Of a stretch of DNA of 64,000 nucleotides, positions 23,602 through 33,265 are shown one piece after another. Below the pieces are notes generated by a model, which made no database searches, was not told the origin of the DNA, and saw only the letters and a program-made list of their open reading frames with translations. A program made the translations under genes and the position numbers. The DNA comes from an uncultured Acidaminococcus sp. (GTDB taxonomy: Bacteria; Bacillota; Negativicutes; Acidaminococcales; Acidaminococcaceae): the NCBI GenBank assembly GCA_900538365.1, contig UPXT01000005.1:18178-82177 (forward strand), given 5' to 3'. Each line of letters begins with the position of its first letter. The first letter of the stretch is position 1.

Positions 23602-24968
23602 AGTATACCCCCATTTTCTGTTTCCGTCATGCCCAGGTCAGCCTTTACGGCTTCAATCAGTGCGGCCTGGGTTCCGTCTTTGTGTTTCAAGACGTTCAGG
23701 ATGCGTTCATCAATCGTGTCCTTGGCTACGATGTGCTGTATGATGACAGTCTTATCCGCCTGCCCCTGCCGCCAGAGCCGGGCGTTGGTCTGCTGGTACA
23801 GCTCCAGGCTCCAGGTCAGGCCAAACCAGATCAGGATGGAACCGCCCTGCTGCAGGTTCAGGCCGTGTCCGGCAGAAGCTGGATGGATGAGGGCCACAGG
23901 TATCTTTCCCGCGTTCCAGTCGGCGAAATCCTGCGGCCCTCTCAGTTCCCTGGCTTCCATCCGCTCTCGGATGCGGTCCTTATCGTGCTTGAACCAGTAC
24001 GCCACCAGGACTGGCTTGCCGTTGGCACTTTCCACCAGGTCGTCCAGGGCATCCAGCTTCTGGTCATGGATGGCCGCCACATCCTTACCATCGGTATAAA
24101 TCGCGCCATTCGCCATCTGCGAAAGCTTCAGGGTAAGCGATGCGGCATTAGCAGAGGTGACCTCGCCGCCTGGAAGCTCCAGTACCAGGGACTTCTTCAG
24201 CTCATCGTACCGTTTCTTTTCCGTTTCACTCAAGCAGACCTCTTTCGCTACGCTCACCAGTTCCGGCATCTCCAGATAATCTGTTGCCTTCATGGACACG
24301 GTGATGTCGGAAATCTGGTGATAGATGGCTTCTTCCGCTCCCGGCAGGGGCTTGTAGGAATACACCACCATGCCGTTGCGCTTATCCGGCTTGAAGTATA
24401 AGTTACGGTACTGGCTGATATATCTTCCCAGCCGCTCCCCCATATCCAGGATACGGAACTCGGCCCAGAGATCCATCAAGCCGTTCCCGGTTGGTGTCCC
24501 CGTCAGCCCTACGATGCGTTTCACCTTCGGCCGCATGGCCTTCATGGCACGGAACCGCTTCGACTGGTGGTTCTTGAAACTCGACAGCTCGTCCAGGACG
24601 ACCATATCGAAATCCAGGCGGCTGTTCTCATAGAGCCAGGCCAGGTTCTCGCGGTTCACGATATAGATATCCGCATCCTGCTGCAAAGCCCGCCGCCGTT
24701 CTGCCACGGTTCCCACGACCACACTGCAGGTCAGCTCTTTCAGGTGATCCCACTTCCTGAGTTCATCCGGCCAGGTGTCTCTCGCCACCCGCAGCGGAGC
24801 TATCACCAGCACCCGCTTAACTTCAAAGGCATCATACATGAGGTCACGGATGGCCGTCAGCGTTGTCACCGTCTTGCCAAGGCCCATGTCTAGGAACAGG
24901 GCTGTAATGGGATGGGACTTGATGTATTCGATGGCGTATTTCTGATAATCATGCGGCATGAACTTCAT
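23598..24968 (-). CDS. SNF2-family DEAD/DEAH helicase
   Basis: 456 residues. Motif I is LFLDMGLGKTVTTLTAI (near 25-40), the DEAD-type box VVLDELSSFKN, then GLTGTP and the C-terminal helicase domain with HPASAGHGLNLQQGGSILIWFGLTWSLE and QTNARLWRQGQ. This phage SNF2 helicase normally lies beside a VRR-NUC nuclease as here, in the replication block. It probably remodels DNA at forks. Its start overlaps the VRR-NUC stop by four bases. Confidence 0.92.
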   Translation of the reverse strand: MKFMPHDYQKYAIEYIKSHPITALFLDMGLGKTVTTLTAIRDLMYDAFEVKRVLVIAPLRVARDTWPDELRKWDHLKELTCSVVVGTVAERRRALQQDADIYIVNRENLAWLYENSRLDFDMVVLDELSSFKNHQSKRFRAMKAMRPKVKRIVGLTGTPTGNGLMDLWAEFRILDMGERLGRYISQYRNLYFKPDKRNGMVVYSYKPLPGAEEAIYHQISDITVSMKATDYLEMPELVSVAKEVCLSETEKKRYDELKKSLVLELPGGEVTSANAASLTLKLSQMANGAIYTDGKDVAAIHDQKLDALDDLVESANGKPVLVAYWFKHDKDRIRERMEARELRGPQDFADWNAGKIPVALIHPASAGHGLNLQQGGSILIWFGLTWSLELYQQTNARLWRQGQADKTVIIQHIVAKDTIDERILNVLKHKDGTQAALIEAVKADLGMTETENGGIL

Positions 24969-25273
24969 GCACCTCCGCCCCCTTTCCCATCAGGCATGTG
25001 GGCGATAGCCTTCAGGACTGCGGGAATATCCTCCATGGCATCCAGGACGAATACCTGGTAGCCCAGCCGTCGCAACATGGCATGGCGCTTCAGCTGCAGC
25101 GGCCTTGGCTTCTGCCCCGGCGCCTTTACTTCCACAAAGCCCATCTTCCCATCAGCCAATAGAATCAAGCGGTCCGGCATACCTGCAAATGATGGCGAAA
25201 CAAGCTTCACTGCCTTACCGCCAGCCTTCTCCGTTTCCATCACCAGGTGGTGTTCGATTACTTTTTCTCGCAT
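24965..25273 (-). CDS. VRR-NUC domain nuclease
   Basis: About 102 residues: MREKVIEHHLVMETEKAGG, then KLVSPSFAGMPDRLILLADGKMGFVEVKAPGQ, the PD-(D/E)XK-type core with D, E and K. Small stand-alone VRR-NUC proteins are typical partners of phage SNF2 helicases. ATG 25273 is six bases after GAGGTG; the frame upstream to 25342 crosses the inverted repeat and is unlikely to be translated. Confidence 0.9.
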   Translation of the reverse strand: MREKVIEHHLVMETEKAGGKAVKLVSPSFAGMPDRLILLADGKMGFVEVKAPGQKPRPLQLKRHAMLRRLGYQVFVLDAMEDIPAVLKAIAHMPDGKGGGGA

Positions 25274-25295
25274 ATTACTCACCTCTTTTTTATAG

Positions 25296-25401
25296 GGGTG
25301 CAGGTCGGTGAAGGTCGTTTCATAAACTTCCCTTAAAGACATTTTTTCTATTTTTCAGCCCTAAAGGGGGTTTATATATTGACCTGCACCGACCTGCACC
25401 C
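25296..25401. repeat. 21-base inverted repeat around an AT-rich centre
   Basis: 25296-25316 and 25381-25401 are inverted copies with one mismatch, separated by 64 AT-rich bases. The right arm consists of two tandem copies of GGTGCAGGTC (minus strand). It lies directly after the primase/helicase gene. A replication origin, iteron pair or operator are possible. Confidence 0.55.
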
Positions 25402-25412
25402 TTCCCTTTTTC

Positions 25413-27656
25413 TTACAGGAAATCTGTGACTTTCAGCTTCAGCCCATAAATGAAATACCCAGCTTTCCGCTTACGCCTGTCAAACCCAGTTTTCTCTAAT
25501 GCTCCGTAAAAATCCGTCGTACTGCGGGTATACTCGTTCATCTGCTGGCAGTACAGCCGATAGGCCGTATAAAGTTCCCCGGACTTCTCGCTGAAAGAGA
25601 CATCTTCTTCACAGCAGTCATCCAGGAAATGCCGAAGCCAGTCATTCTGCCCGCGGTATTCATTGATGGCAGATGCGACGCAATCAGGCGTATCCAGGTG
25701 ATAGTTCTTGGCAATGACCCTCTCCGCCCCTTCGATAATCCACTGCAGGATGGCAGGACCGGCTTTCTCCACCAGGTAGTCTGCGTAGTTCTTGATGTCG
25801 CTCTTCCCTTCGAACTGGGCCTTGAAGGGCATGACGATAAGACGCCGCCATGTCCCTTCGTCATTGGCACCCACCCTGGGCAGGTGGTTCGTGTAGAGAA
25901 CCAGCGTGTGTGTCGGTACGAACTTAAAAGGATCCTTATACTTCTTTTCGCCGCTCACTTCATCCGTTGAGCAGAGCTGTTTCAGGATGGACGTAGAAAG
26001 CCGGACGCCTTCTTCCATTTCGGCGGCAATGATCATGCGCTTCCCCTTCAGCTCCGCCATTTCCGGACGGACGTTCCGCTTGCAGCCTGCCGTCAGGGCA
26101 TCGGCAGAGATGCCGCCGCAGTAGCTGCCAAGGACGCGGGCCAGGGAATTCCAGTAGGTCGACTTGCCGTTGCGGCCGTCGCCGTACGCGATGACCAGGG
26201 CTTCTACATAGACTTTGCCGATAGCCATGAGACCGCTGATTTCCTGGGCGTAGTCGATGAGCGCCGTATCGCCGGTAAAGAACTGCCGGACGGCCTGTTC
26301 CCAAATAGCTTTCCCTTCGATGCCCGGGTCTACAGAGGTACATTTCGTGATGAAGTCCGTCGCTCGGTGTTCCTGCCGTCCCCGCATCCCTTTCCGCAAA
26401 TCATATGTATAAGACGGGGTGTTCAGCAGGAATTCATCTGCATCCAGTGCCTGGATAGGCATCTGGACCATGGGTTTCAATGCCTGCAAGGCCGACAGGA
26501 TATAGCGCATATCGCGGCGTTTCAGGACAAACTTCCGGTACGCTTCTGCGGCAAGGTAGGCGGCGTAGGCTTTGGTTTGCTTTTCCTCGATCATCTTCTC
26601 CAGGTTCCGTCCGCCCTTACGGATGATATCTTCCGAAATCCCTGTCCCTGCTAATTCCTTGAGTGCCTGCTCGGACTGTTCATTAGCATCAGCCAGTTGC
26701 AAATCCAGGAATTCTTCCGCTGCACCGACCGCTGCCTGCCGCGATTCTTCCCAGCAGATGCCATCGTAGCGGATGAAATCCGTGCTGTCGGTGTAGCGCA
26801 GCTCGTCGCCGTATTCTCTGGCGATGACCTTGGCCTGGCCGATATCCGAATAATCCTCCGGCCGCAAGGAGTCCCGGGTGCCGAAATCGTTGTTGTATTC
26901 ATCCGGGCTGACGTAACCTTCCTGCTTTGCGATGCGCTTGCCGAACCGTACGGCACTGCCCCAGATAGTGTTCAGCTCGGTGTCGGGAAGCGGCGGGTCG
27001 CACTTTTCCGCTTCGTCGAGGAAAATCTGGTACGCCTTTTCCGTCGCCCCGTAACGTTTGATGACGCGGCCGGCAAAACGGCTCATGGTGCTGTTCCGGC
27101 GTCCGGCCGGGATACTGCGTGACTCGGTATCTCCCACTTTGAGTACCTGGTCGATTGTCGTTTCCCCGTCCTGCCACAATACTTTCTCGACAGGGCAGCC
27201 ATAGATGAACCGGGCCGCATCGAGAGCCGCTTCATCAAAGAAGGGATAGGCACGGTGGATTGCCCGTTTCAGTTCTGCATAGTGCTGTTCATCCATGATA
27301 TCCGGAATCCCGAAATAGGCATGGAAGCGTGGTCTGGCACACTTGCCGTCCTTGGGTTTCATGTGATTCCTTGACGGCACGATGGCCACCGAGACTTTTG
27401 GCAGCATGGCCAGGAGCTTTTCCATGATAATCCAATCAGCAGGATTCTCCGAGTGAGTGTTGTCACAATCCATGACCAGGACGTCGGCGGAGAGAAAATT
27501 CTCCCGCTTCCGATAACAATCTTTGAAGGCTACGCAGACATGATCGAAGGCGGCTGCCGCCTTCAGGTCCTCGGCACAGCTGATTTTCTGCTGCCTGGGA
27601 TAGCGGCAATTCGCTTCCACGCCAGCAAAGTCTGACCTATAAAGTGTAAAATCCAT
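25413..27656 (-). CDS. Phage/plasmid primase-helicase, P4 family
   Basis: 747 residues. Residues 1-220 hold a primase-like domain (VLVMDCDNTHSENPADWIIMEK with the acidic residues, and RFHAYFGIPD). A D5/primase-associated middle part follows, and the SF3 helicase core has Walker A AYGDGRNGKSTYWNSLARVLG and ADALTAG...LKGKRMIIAAEMEEG (Walker B), then FVPTHTLVLYTNHLPRV. The enzyme should prime and open the phage replication fork. Stop at 25413 precedes the inverted repeat. Confidence 0.93.
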   Translation of the reverse strand: MDFTLYRSDFAGVEANCRYPRQQKISCAEDLKAAAAFDHVCVAFKDCYRKRENFLSADVLVMDCDNTHSENPADWIIMEKLLAMLPKVSVAIVPSRNHMKPKDGKCARPRFHAYFGIPDIMDEQHYAELKRAIHRAYPFFDEAALDAARFIYGCPVEKVLWQDGETTIDQVLKVGDTESRSIPAGRRNSTMSRFAGRVIKRYGATEKAYQIFLDEAEKCDPPLPDTELNTIWGSAVRFGKRIAKQEGYVSPDEYNNDFGTRDSLRPEDYSDIGQAKVIAREYGDELRYTDSTDFIRYDGICWEESRQAAVGAAEEFLDLQLADANEQSEQALKELAGTGISEDIIRKGGRNLEKMIEEKQTKAYAAYLAAEAYRKFVLKRRDMRYILSALQALKPMVQMPIQALDADEFLLNTPSYTYDLRKGMRGRQEHRATDFITKCTSVDPGIEGKAIWEQAVRQFFTGDTALIDYAQEISGLMAIGKVYVEALVIAYGDGRNGKSTYWNSLARVLGSYCGGISADALTAGCKRNVRPEMAELKGKRMIIAAEMEEGVRLSTSILKQLCSTDEVSGEKKYKDPFKFVPTHTLVLYTNHLPRVGANDEGTWRRLIVMPFKAQFEGKSDIKNYADYLVEKAGPAILQWIIEGAERVIAKNYHLDTPDCVASAINEYRGQNDWLRHFLDDCCEEDVSFSEKSGELYTAYRLYCQQMNEYTRSTTDFYGALEKTGFDRRKRKAGYFIYGLKLKVTDFL

Positions 27657-27657
27657 C

Positions 27658-28056
27658 TTATTTCACCTCGTTAATATACCGAATTGTTTTTCCTTTTCTT
27701 TGGGCGTACTGGATTTCTTTTTCCATTCCCGCCGAAATCACATCGCCAAAGACCCAGAGTTCGACGCAGCGGGACAATAGTGCGATATCCATAAAGAGTG
27801 CCAGTTCCCGTTCCGATTCTTCATCGAGGAACTGCGGTAGATACAGATGCGGTGCCAGAGGGATACATCCCTGGTCTACCGTATAGCGGCAGTAGGCACA
27901 GGCTTTCCGGATATTTTCTTCTACATCCCCGGCATAGGGCGAACACACGTACACAACAGGCATGAACGGTAACCTTTGGGGTTCCACGTTCCTGATTGCC
28001 TGATACGCTGTCGGGTCCGGATAATACTCTGCATTACGTTTCGGATTGTTTTCCAT
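27658..28056 (-). CDS. DUF4406-like protein, nucleoside deoxyribosyltransferase fold
   Basis: About 132 residues. PVVYVCSPYAGDVEENIRKA and PLAPHLYLPQFLDEE, with the later WVFGDVISAGMEKEIQYAQ, match the DUF4406/DUF7768 type, related to nucleoside 2-deoxyribosyltransferases. The likely role is nucleotide or nucleoside handling around phage replication; this is inferred from the fold. ATG 28056 lies within the upstream zinc-ribbon gene, so the two overlap. Confidence 0.7.
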   Translation of the reverse strand: MENNPKRNAEYYPDPTAYQAIRNVEPQRLPFMPVVYVCSPYAGDVEENIRKACAYCRYTVDQGCIPLAPHLYLPQFLDEESERELALFMDIALLSRCVELWVFGDVISAGMEKEIQYAQRKGKTIRYINEVK

Positions 28057-28255
28057 GCAGTTCCATCCACCCCTCCGCACATTCATCGCACAATACTGCC
28101 GTTCCCACCAGGTCAGCGTCACTGTCTGACAGGACATCCTTCAGATTGACAGGTACTTCCCTGCCACAGACCGGGCAGCGGCAGAAAACGTTTTCGTCAT
28201 TGATTTCGACCGTCACATCGACACCATCTTTAAGTGGTTCTTTTACGTAAAACAT
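28034..28255 (-). CDS. Small zinc-ribbon-like protein
   Basis: 73 residues. It has two Cys pairs, CRCPVCG and CDEC, spaced like a zinc ribbon, and an acidic middle. No family was recognised. It overlaps the start of the DUF4406-like gene and follows the Rha gene by a few bases. Confidence 0.6.
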   Translation of the reverse strand: MFYVKEPLKDGVDVTVEINDENVFCRCPVCGREVPVNLKDVLSDSDADLVGTAVLCDECAEGWMELHGKQSET

Positions 28256-28258
28256 GAT

Positions 28259-28921
28259 TCATCCCTCCAGTTCCGTTTTGTAATAGGTCATGAGCATCTG
28301 CTTGCGCTGCTGGAAATCCGGGCAGGAATACAGCAGACCGTAATCCAGGTGCTGCAGCCGATCCAGAGCATGAATCTGCTGTGCAGTCAGATAAGGCCGG
28401 ATGCTCTGCCCTTTTTCGATGCCGTTGGCCAGCCGGAACTGCTTGGCAGACATCCCCAGCACGATGCGGTTCAACATGTCACATTCATTGCTGAAGTGGT
28501 ACGGCTTCGGACTTTCATGCAGGCGGCAGATCATGTCCGTCAGCATCGGGAATTCCTGCCGGGCAGACAGGAGCGACCGGATGCACTGCTCCATCTCGTT
28601 GAAACGCTGGATATAGAGTTCCTTGAAGTGCATCGCCTTCGAGCCTGTGTAGCCCATGACCAGCATCGTGAACCCATCGCGGGTCAGCAGGTAACGTGGC
28701 AGTTTTCTTCCCCTGGCATCACGATATGTATTGCCCTCAAAATTGAGTGCAATGAATTCCGGGCTTAATCCAGAATTGGATGCAGTGATTCGTCCGATAT
28801 CACGCAGAACGTTATAATGCTGTTTTTCAAAAGTCGCTGCAACAAACAGGCTGTCGACCCTTGGTACACCTCTCTGATCAGCAAACACGCCAAATTCATC
28901 TTCTGGAATCAAAAACTTCAT
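28259..28921 (-). CDS. Rha-family phage regulatory protein
   Basis: 220 residues. The Rha domain is clear: RVDSLFVAATFEKQHYNVLRDI, then FIALNFEGNTYRDARGRKLPRYLLTRDGFTMLVMGYTGSKAM and YIQRFNEMEQ. The C-terminal 100 residues are a separate helical part that may bind DNA. Rha proteins act in phage regulation, for instance in P22 and lambdoid phages, often as antirepressor-like factors. It lies between the DNA polymerase and primase genes. Confidence 0.85.
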   Translation of the reverse strand: MKFLIPEDEFGVFADQRGVPRVDSLFVAATFEKQHYNVLRDIGRITASNSGLSPEFIALNFEGNTYRDARGRKLPRYLLTRDGFTMLVMGYTGSKAMHFKELYIQRFNEMEQCIRSLLSARQEFPMLTDMICRLHESPKPYHFSNECDMLNRIVLGMSAKQFRLANGIEKGQSIRPYLTAQQIHALDRLQHLDYGLLYSCPDFQQRKQMLMTYYKTELEG

Positions 28922-29010
28922 AGCGAATCCCGCCTTTCTTAAAATAAATATCCGAGGAAATTCCCTCTGATAGTGAAAGGACAGAAATCACTATGTTAAG
29001 TACCGGGAAA

Positions 29011-30999
29011 TCAATCTTTTTTATAAAAATCACATTCGTAGCCATCAGCCCGTAACAAAAGCTCCTCTGCCCAGGGAGGTGTCCGCCCCATCTGCTCACA
29101 GATAGCTGCTACACTGGTGTCTTTTGGGCACTCGATGATCAGTTCATCGTGGACATGGCCCACAATGGCACAGCAGCGCAGCGTCTGCATAGCGTAGCAG
29201 AGGATGTCACGGCTGATGCCCTGGACGATGTTCTCCACGAACTTCGGGCCATAGCTTTCGAGCCGTTTCCACTTCTTCGTTGCGCCGATGCCTTCATAGG
29301 TGACGGATTCCCCACCGAAGCGGTTCTCGCCTATCCGGGGCTTTACGTAGGAAAGCCGCCGTCCGCTGGGGAGCTGTATGAACAGCATGCCGCTCTGATA
29401 CAGAAAGCGGATGCAGCCAGTCCGCATGGGGATACGTTCCTTGATGGCTGTCTTCACGGCGGCGTCCACCTGCCACCAGAAATCGACGATGTGCGGATTG
29501 GCCGACCGCCAGGACTGCACCAGAGGATACAGCTCATTTTCCGTAAGTCCCATGTCCAGGGCGCCCATGGCCTTCAGCGCTCCTACGGAGCCGCCATAGC
29601 CAAGGGCCAGTTCTGCGATTTTCCCTTTCTGCCGGAGATGCCCGTTGACGCCATGCTTTTCTACGGGAACGCCGAACATGGAGCTGGCCGAGGCGCAGTA
29701 AATGTCACCATTCCTGGCAAAGACATCCGAACGCCATGTTTCTCCTGCCAGCCACGAAAGCACCCTGGCTTCAATGGCCGAAAAGTCAGATACCACAAAC
29801 TTCAGCCCCTGCCGTGGTACAAAGGCGGTGCGAATGAGCTGGGAAAGGACATCGGGGATGGAATCATACAGGAGTTCCAGGGCTTCATAATTTCCCTGGC
29901 GTACCAGTTCCCTGGCTTCCGAGAGGTCCGGCAGATGATTCTGGGGCAGATTCTGCAGCTGGATGTGCCGGCCGGCAAACCGCCCGGTCCGGTTGGCCCC
30001 ATAGAACTGAAACATCCCTTTGGCCCGGCCATCCTCACAAGCCGTCATCCCCATGGCCTGGTATTTTCGGACCGATGATTTGGCCAGCTTCTGCCGGAGC
30101 AGCAGCACACTGCGAAGCGGTTCTTCTGCCGTCTTCAGCAGTTTCTGTACCTGCTTCTTGCCCAAGGAATCCGTCTTCATCCCATGCTGTTCCAGCCAGC
30201 CGATCATCTGGATGACGGAGTTCGGGTTCTCCAGGCCCGTCTTTTCCTTCAGCATAGCCATCAGGCTGTCCCGGCTGCGGGCATCGATGACGATGGCATT
30301 TTCAGCCAGCGTCCGGTCGATGGCGATGCCCCGGTCATTGATTTCCTGGTCGAGATGATATTCATCCCATATCGGTTCCGGGACGGGATACTTCTTCAGC
30401 CGCTCCTGGATGGCCATTTCCACTTCCACATCCCGTTTGTTGTAGGACTTGAACAGTGTCCATTTGTCCAGCGCATGCTGAGGAAGGTTTCTTGTCCTGC
30501 CGCCATTCGATTTGGTTTCCTTGCAGGGAACGCAGAAATAGCGGATCAGGTCTTTGCCTTCCTTCATCTTCTGGCTGTCCAGCTTCAGCACGGCTCCTGC
30601 GCCTTCCAGGGAAAGGGGCAGGCCCATATAGGCCGACCAGATCATGGAGCATTTCCATCCTGCCGGATTGAGGAACCTGGCACAGTCCTGGGAAAGCGGA
30701 TGATGGTCACGGAACGGGGTCAGGCTCATCCCCAGGTCACACAGGTAGCGCGACAGGCAGACCCGTTCAAAGCTGGCATTGAACGCCCACTTGGTAACGG
30801 ATTCATCGGTCAGGGCATCCAGGATAGCGTTAGGGATACGCTCTCCCTGCGCCAGGTCAACGACCTGCACTTTGCCGCCGTCCACCGAATATCCAAAAAG
30901 AAGGATTTCAAAGGCTGGCGATTCGGCATATTTGTACACGCCGCATTTTGCCAGATTGATATCGCTGAATGTTTCAATATCGATACTGATGGTTTTCAT
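29011..30999 (-). CDS. Family A DNA polymerase
   Basis: About 662 residues. The 3'-5' exonuclease domain starts MKTISIDIETFSDINLAKCG (Asp and Glu in IDIET) and runs to about 250; the polymerase domain has motif A VSDFSAIEARVLSWLAGE, motif B RQKGKIAELALGYGGSVGALKAMG and motif C VGHVHDELIIECP. This is the phage replicative polymerase, without a 5'-nuclease domain. ATG 30999 is six bases after GAGGTG. Confidence 0.95.
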   Translation of the reverse strand: MKTISIDIETFSDINLAKCGVYKYAESPAFEILLFGYSVDGGKVQVVDLAQGERIPNAILDALTDESVTKWAFNASFERVCLSRYLCDLGMSLTPFRDHHPLSQDCARFLNPAGWKCSMIWSAYMGLPLSLEGAGAVLKLDSQKMKEGKDLIRYFCVPCKETKSNGGRTRNLPQHALDKWTLFKSYNKRDVEVEMAIQERLKKYPVPEPIWDEYHLDQEINDRGIAIDRTLAENAIVIDARSRDSLMAMLKEKTGLENPNSVIQMIGWLEQHGMKTDSLGKKQVQKLLKTAEEPLRSVLLLRQKLAKSSVRKYQAMGMTACEDGRAKGMFQFYGANRTGRFAGRHIQLQNLPQNHLPDLSEARELVRQGNYEALELLYDSIPDVLSQLIRTAFVPRQGLKFVVSDFSAIEARVLSWLAGETWRSDVFARNGDIYCASASSMFGVPVEKHGVNGHLRQKGKIAELALGYGGSVGALKAMGALDMGLTENELYPLVQSWRSANPHIVDFWWQVDAAVKTAIKERIPMRTGCIRFLYQSGMLFIQLPSGRRLSYVKPRIGENRFGGESVTYEGIGATKKWKRLESYGPKFVENIVQGISRDILCYAMQTLRCCAIVGHVHDELIIECPKDTSVAAICEQMGRTPPWAEELLLRADGYECDFYKKD

Positions 31000-31055
31000 A
31001 CGCTTCACCTCGAAAAAACGGCGAGGCACAAGGCCCCGCCGCTATTCACTACTAC

Positions 31056-31244
31056 TTATTTCCGGAAGGATTCCATCTGCTTGCGGTGGTACTCTTCTTC
31101 CCGTTCATCCCGGTGCCGAGCCATTTCTTCATCCCGCTGGTCTTTTTTGATATCCGTATAGATCATAGCCACGAAGAATCCTCCGGCGCACAGTGCAACC
31201 AGGCAGTACAGGCCATCCAGAATCAGTCTCATCATAGTTTCCAT
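31056..31244 (-). CDS. Small single-pass membrane protein
   Basis: 62 residues with one transmembrane helix (residues about 6-28, LILDGLYCLVALCAGGFFVAM) and a charged cytoplasmic tail of Asp, Glu, Arg and Lys. AAGGAGG lies seven bases before ATG 31244, which supports translation. Function unknown; it may be a superinfection-exclusion type protein, but nothing shows this. Confidence 0.6.
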   Translation of the reverse strand: METMMRLILDGLYCLVALCAGGFFVAMIYTDIKKDQRDEEMARHRDEREEEYHRKQMESFRK

Positions 31245-31256
31245 AATCACGCCTCC

Positions 31257-31823
31257 TTATGCCAGGAAATCATCATCGTCAGCCGTAGCGAAGTCATCTT
31301 CTGCACGCGGCTTGCCGCCAAGGGGTTCACCATCACGGATTTTCTGCAGGTTGTTCAGGCCGCAGGCGATGCCCTTGTTGCCATTGCTGTTGAAGGCATA
31401 GAAGTTGATGGACGCACGGCCATAGACGCCGGAGTAGACTTCAGAGCGTTCCAGGATATGCTGGCAGTCAGCATCAACGATGCCCGGCTTGGTCGCCGAG
31501 TTGGCATTGACGAAGAAGCTGTCTTTATAGGCATCATCGCCCGGGCGTTCCAGGTCGCCGTCACGGAGCGGCGTTTTGATGGCTTCGAGAGCCGGTACAG
31601 TGCGGCCATTGCCCTTGAGCTTGCTTTCGCCTTCTTCGTAAGCAGCCTTGATGGCAGCGCGGATTTTTTCTACGGTCTTTGTATCCGACTTAGGGATGAT
31701 CAGGCTGACGCTGTATTTCGGCGTACCGCCGTTGATGGACTTCGGTTCCCAGACGTTGGCGTAAGACCAGCGCGTATTGACTCCGGTGATTACCTTGCAC
31801 GGATTGACGTAGTTGTTAGACAT
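31257..31823 (-). CDS. DUF2815 ssDNA-binding-like protein
   Basis: 188 residues. NPCKVITGVNTRWSYANVWEP and KYSVSLIIPKSDTKTVEKI are the DUF2815 signature. The family travels with DUF2800 and DNA polymerase genes and is thought to bind single-stranded DNA. The C-terminus is acidic (DDDFLA), as in SSB proteins. AAGGAGG precedes ATG 31823. Confidence 0.88.
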   Translation of the reverse strand: MSNNYVNPCKVITGVNTRWSYANVWEPKSINGGTPKYSVSLIIPKSDTKTVEKIRAAIKAAYEEGESKLKGNGRTVPALEAIKTPLRDGDLERPGDDAYKDSFFVNANSATKPGIVDADCQHILERSEVYSGVYGRASINFYAFNSNGNKGIACGLNNLQKIRDGEPLGGKPRAEDDFATADDDDFLA

Positions 31824-31836
31824 AGTAGTTTCCTCC

Positions 31837-32964
31837 TTAATTTGCAGCGTAAAAATCATCAGCCGCCGTATGCATCGCCGGACGCTTGTCCGATTCCGGT
31901 ACCAGGACCGGTTTTCCCTGCGGCTTTTCGACTAAATTTGACAGCAGTTCTTCGAACCGCTTCTTGCCGAGCTGTTTTGTCATTGCCGTGATGCCGAGCA
32001 GCTTCTTTTCATATGGGTCGAAGCCCGCTTCTTCCACTTTGGCGGCGACTGCTTCTTCACTTACGTAGCGGCGGTTCGACCGGCCTTCGACCAGTTTCCA
32101 TCCGTCCCACTGCTTGCCGGAAAGGGCTTGCTGCAATGCGTATTCCTTGACATCCCCGGCCCAGTTCACCAGTTCATCGGCCCTCTCCAGGACGGCTTCG
32201 ATTTCTTCATCCTGCAGCGTGGACGGGACGGCAAAATCATACCGGGCCAGTTCCAGATTGTACTCGGCCCGCTTGCGGCAGGTTGCCTTGATCTTGCAAA
32301 AGCGGCAGTGGTCACCGGCTTTATATTCGCCCTCACCTTTCGCCGCCAGTTCTGCCGCAGGCTTCAGCACCGTTTCGGCCCACTGGAGCAGTTCTTCCTT
32401 GCTCATGGTGCAGGTGCTGACGTTGTCCCGGCGGGGCTGGAAGATCGTCATGGACACCTGGCGGATATCATAGATGCCATCAAACAGGTTCAGCGCACCG
32501 AGGGCATAGCACATCATCTGCGGATTCTTCTCGGAATCCACCAGGACTCCCAAGCCATGCTTGTAATCGATAACTGTCAGGGTATCGTCGGCTACGATGA
32601 GGCAGTCGCCTGTTCCAAACCCGCCTGGCACCCACTGGGAAAAGTCCAGCCGCTGTTCGATCATGATCAGCGGGTCCTTGCAGGATGCTTTGGCTGTGGC
32701 CAGGCATTCCATGACAAACTGCGCGTATTCATCAGTGCATTCCGCCATCTCCTCATCAAAGAACGTGAGTCCCTTCGTCGGGTCTTCCAGTTTCTGGCCC
32801 AAGGCCGTCTTCACCTTGAATTCACAGAGCGTATGGGCATCCGTCCCCTGCCGGGCGAATTCACTGGAGGTATCCGGCAGCTTGGCACATTCCTTTGCAG
32901 ATGGTGGGCAGGCCAGCCAGCGGTAGCAGGAAGATGCGGACAGCACCGCGTGTTTATCCGGCAT
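31837..32964 (-). CDS. DUF2800 exonuclease-like protein
   Basis: About 375 residues. HAVLSASSCYRWLACPPSAKEC is typical of DUF2800, a PD-(D/E)XK family related to Cas4/RecB nucleases; LTVIDYKHGLGVLV carries the D-x-K core. Three or four Cys (CRFCKIKATC) near residue 230 could bind a metal cluster as in Cas4. It pairs with DUF2815 in the phage replication and recombination block. Confidence 0.88.
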   Translation of the reverse strand: MPDKHAVLSASSCYRWLACPPSAKECAKLPDTSSEFARQGTDAHTLCEFKVKTALGQKLEDPTKGLTFFDEEMAECTDEYAQFVMECLATAKASCKDPLIMIEQRLDFSQWVPGGFGTGDCLIVADDTLTVIDYKHGLGVLVDSEKNPQMMCYALGALNLFDGIYDIRQVSMTIFQPRRDNVSTCTMSKEELLQWAETVLKPAAELAAKGEGEYKAGDHCRFCKIKATCRKRAEYNLELARYDFAVPSTLQDEEIEAVLERADELVNWAGDVKEYALQQALSGKQWDGWKLVEGRSNRRYVSEEAVAAKVEEAGFDPYEKKLLGITAMTKQLGKKRFEELLSNLVEKPQGKPVLVPESDKRPAMHTAADDFYAAN

Positions 32965-33265
32965 GTCCAATCACCTCCAGTTCCTTCAGGAAGGCTTCGT
33001 ACTGCGCCGCATCAATGCCGGAGAGCTTGTCCGCCCCGTACTTCTGAATAAGGCTGCGGACTTCTTCCGTGAATCCCTTGCGGGCCTTGTCGGCAGCGAC
33101 TTTGCGGACATCTTCCAGTGCCAGCGGCTTTTCCGCTTTTTTTGATTTTGCTTCTGAATCTGGCGGATTATCTTCTTTCACCGCCATGGCCTCGGAAATC
33201 TTCAGCAGCGCCTTGCCGCAATCGGTCAGGGCCGCTGCCAGTTTCTGCAGTTCATCGTTTGTCAT
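32954..33265 (-). CDS. Hypothetical phage protein with a C-terminal rho-like helix
   Basis: 103 residues. N-terminal helix, a Lys/Glu-rich linker (about 30-50) and a helical C-terminus VRKVAADKARKGFTEEVRSLIQKYGADKLSGI. Similar small proteins precede DUF2800 in related phages; no function is known. It overlaps both neighbours, as expected of a real gene in this operon. Confidence 0.7.
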   Translation of the reverse strand: MTNDELQKLAAALTDCGKALLKISEAMAVKEDNPPDSEAKSKKAEKPLALEDVRKVAADKARKGFTEEVRSLIQKYGADKLSGIDAAQYEAFLKELEVIGHAG

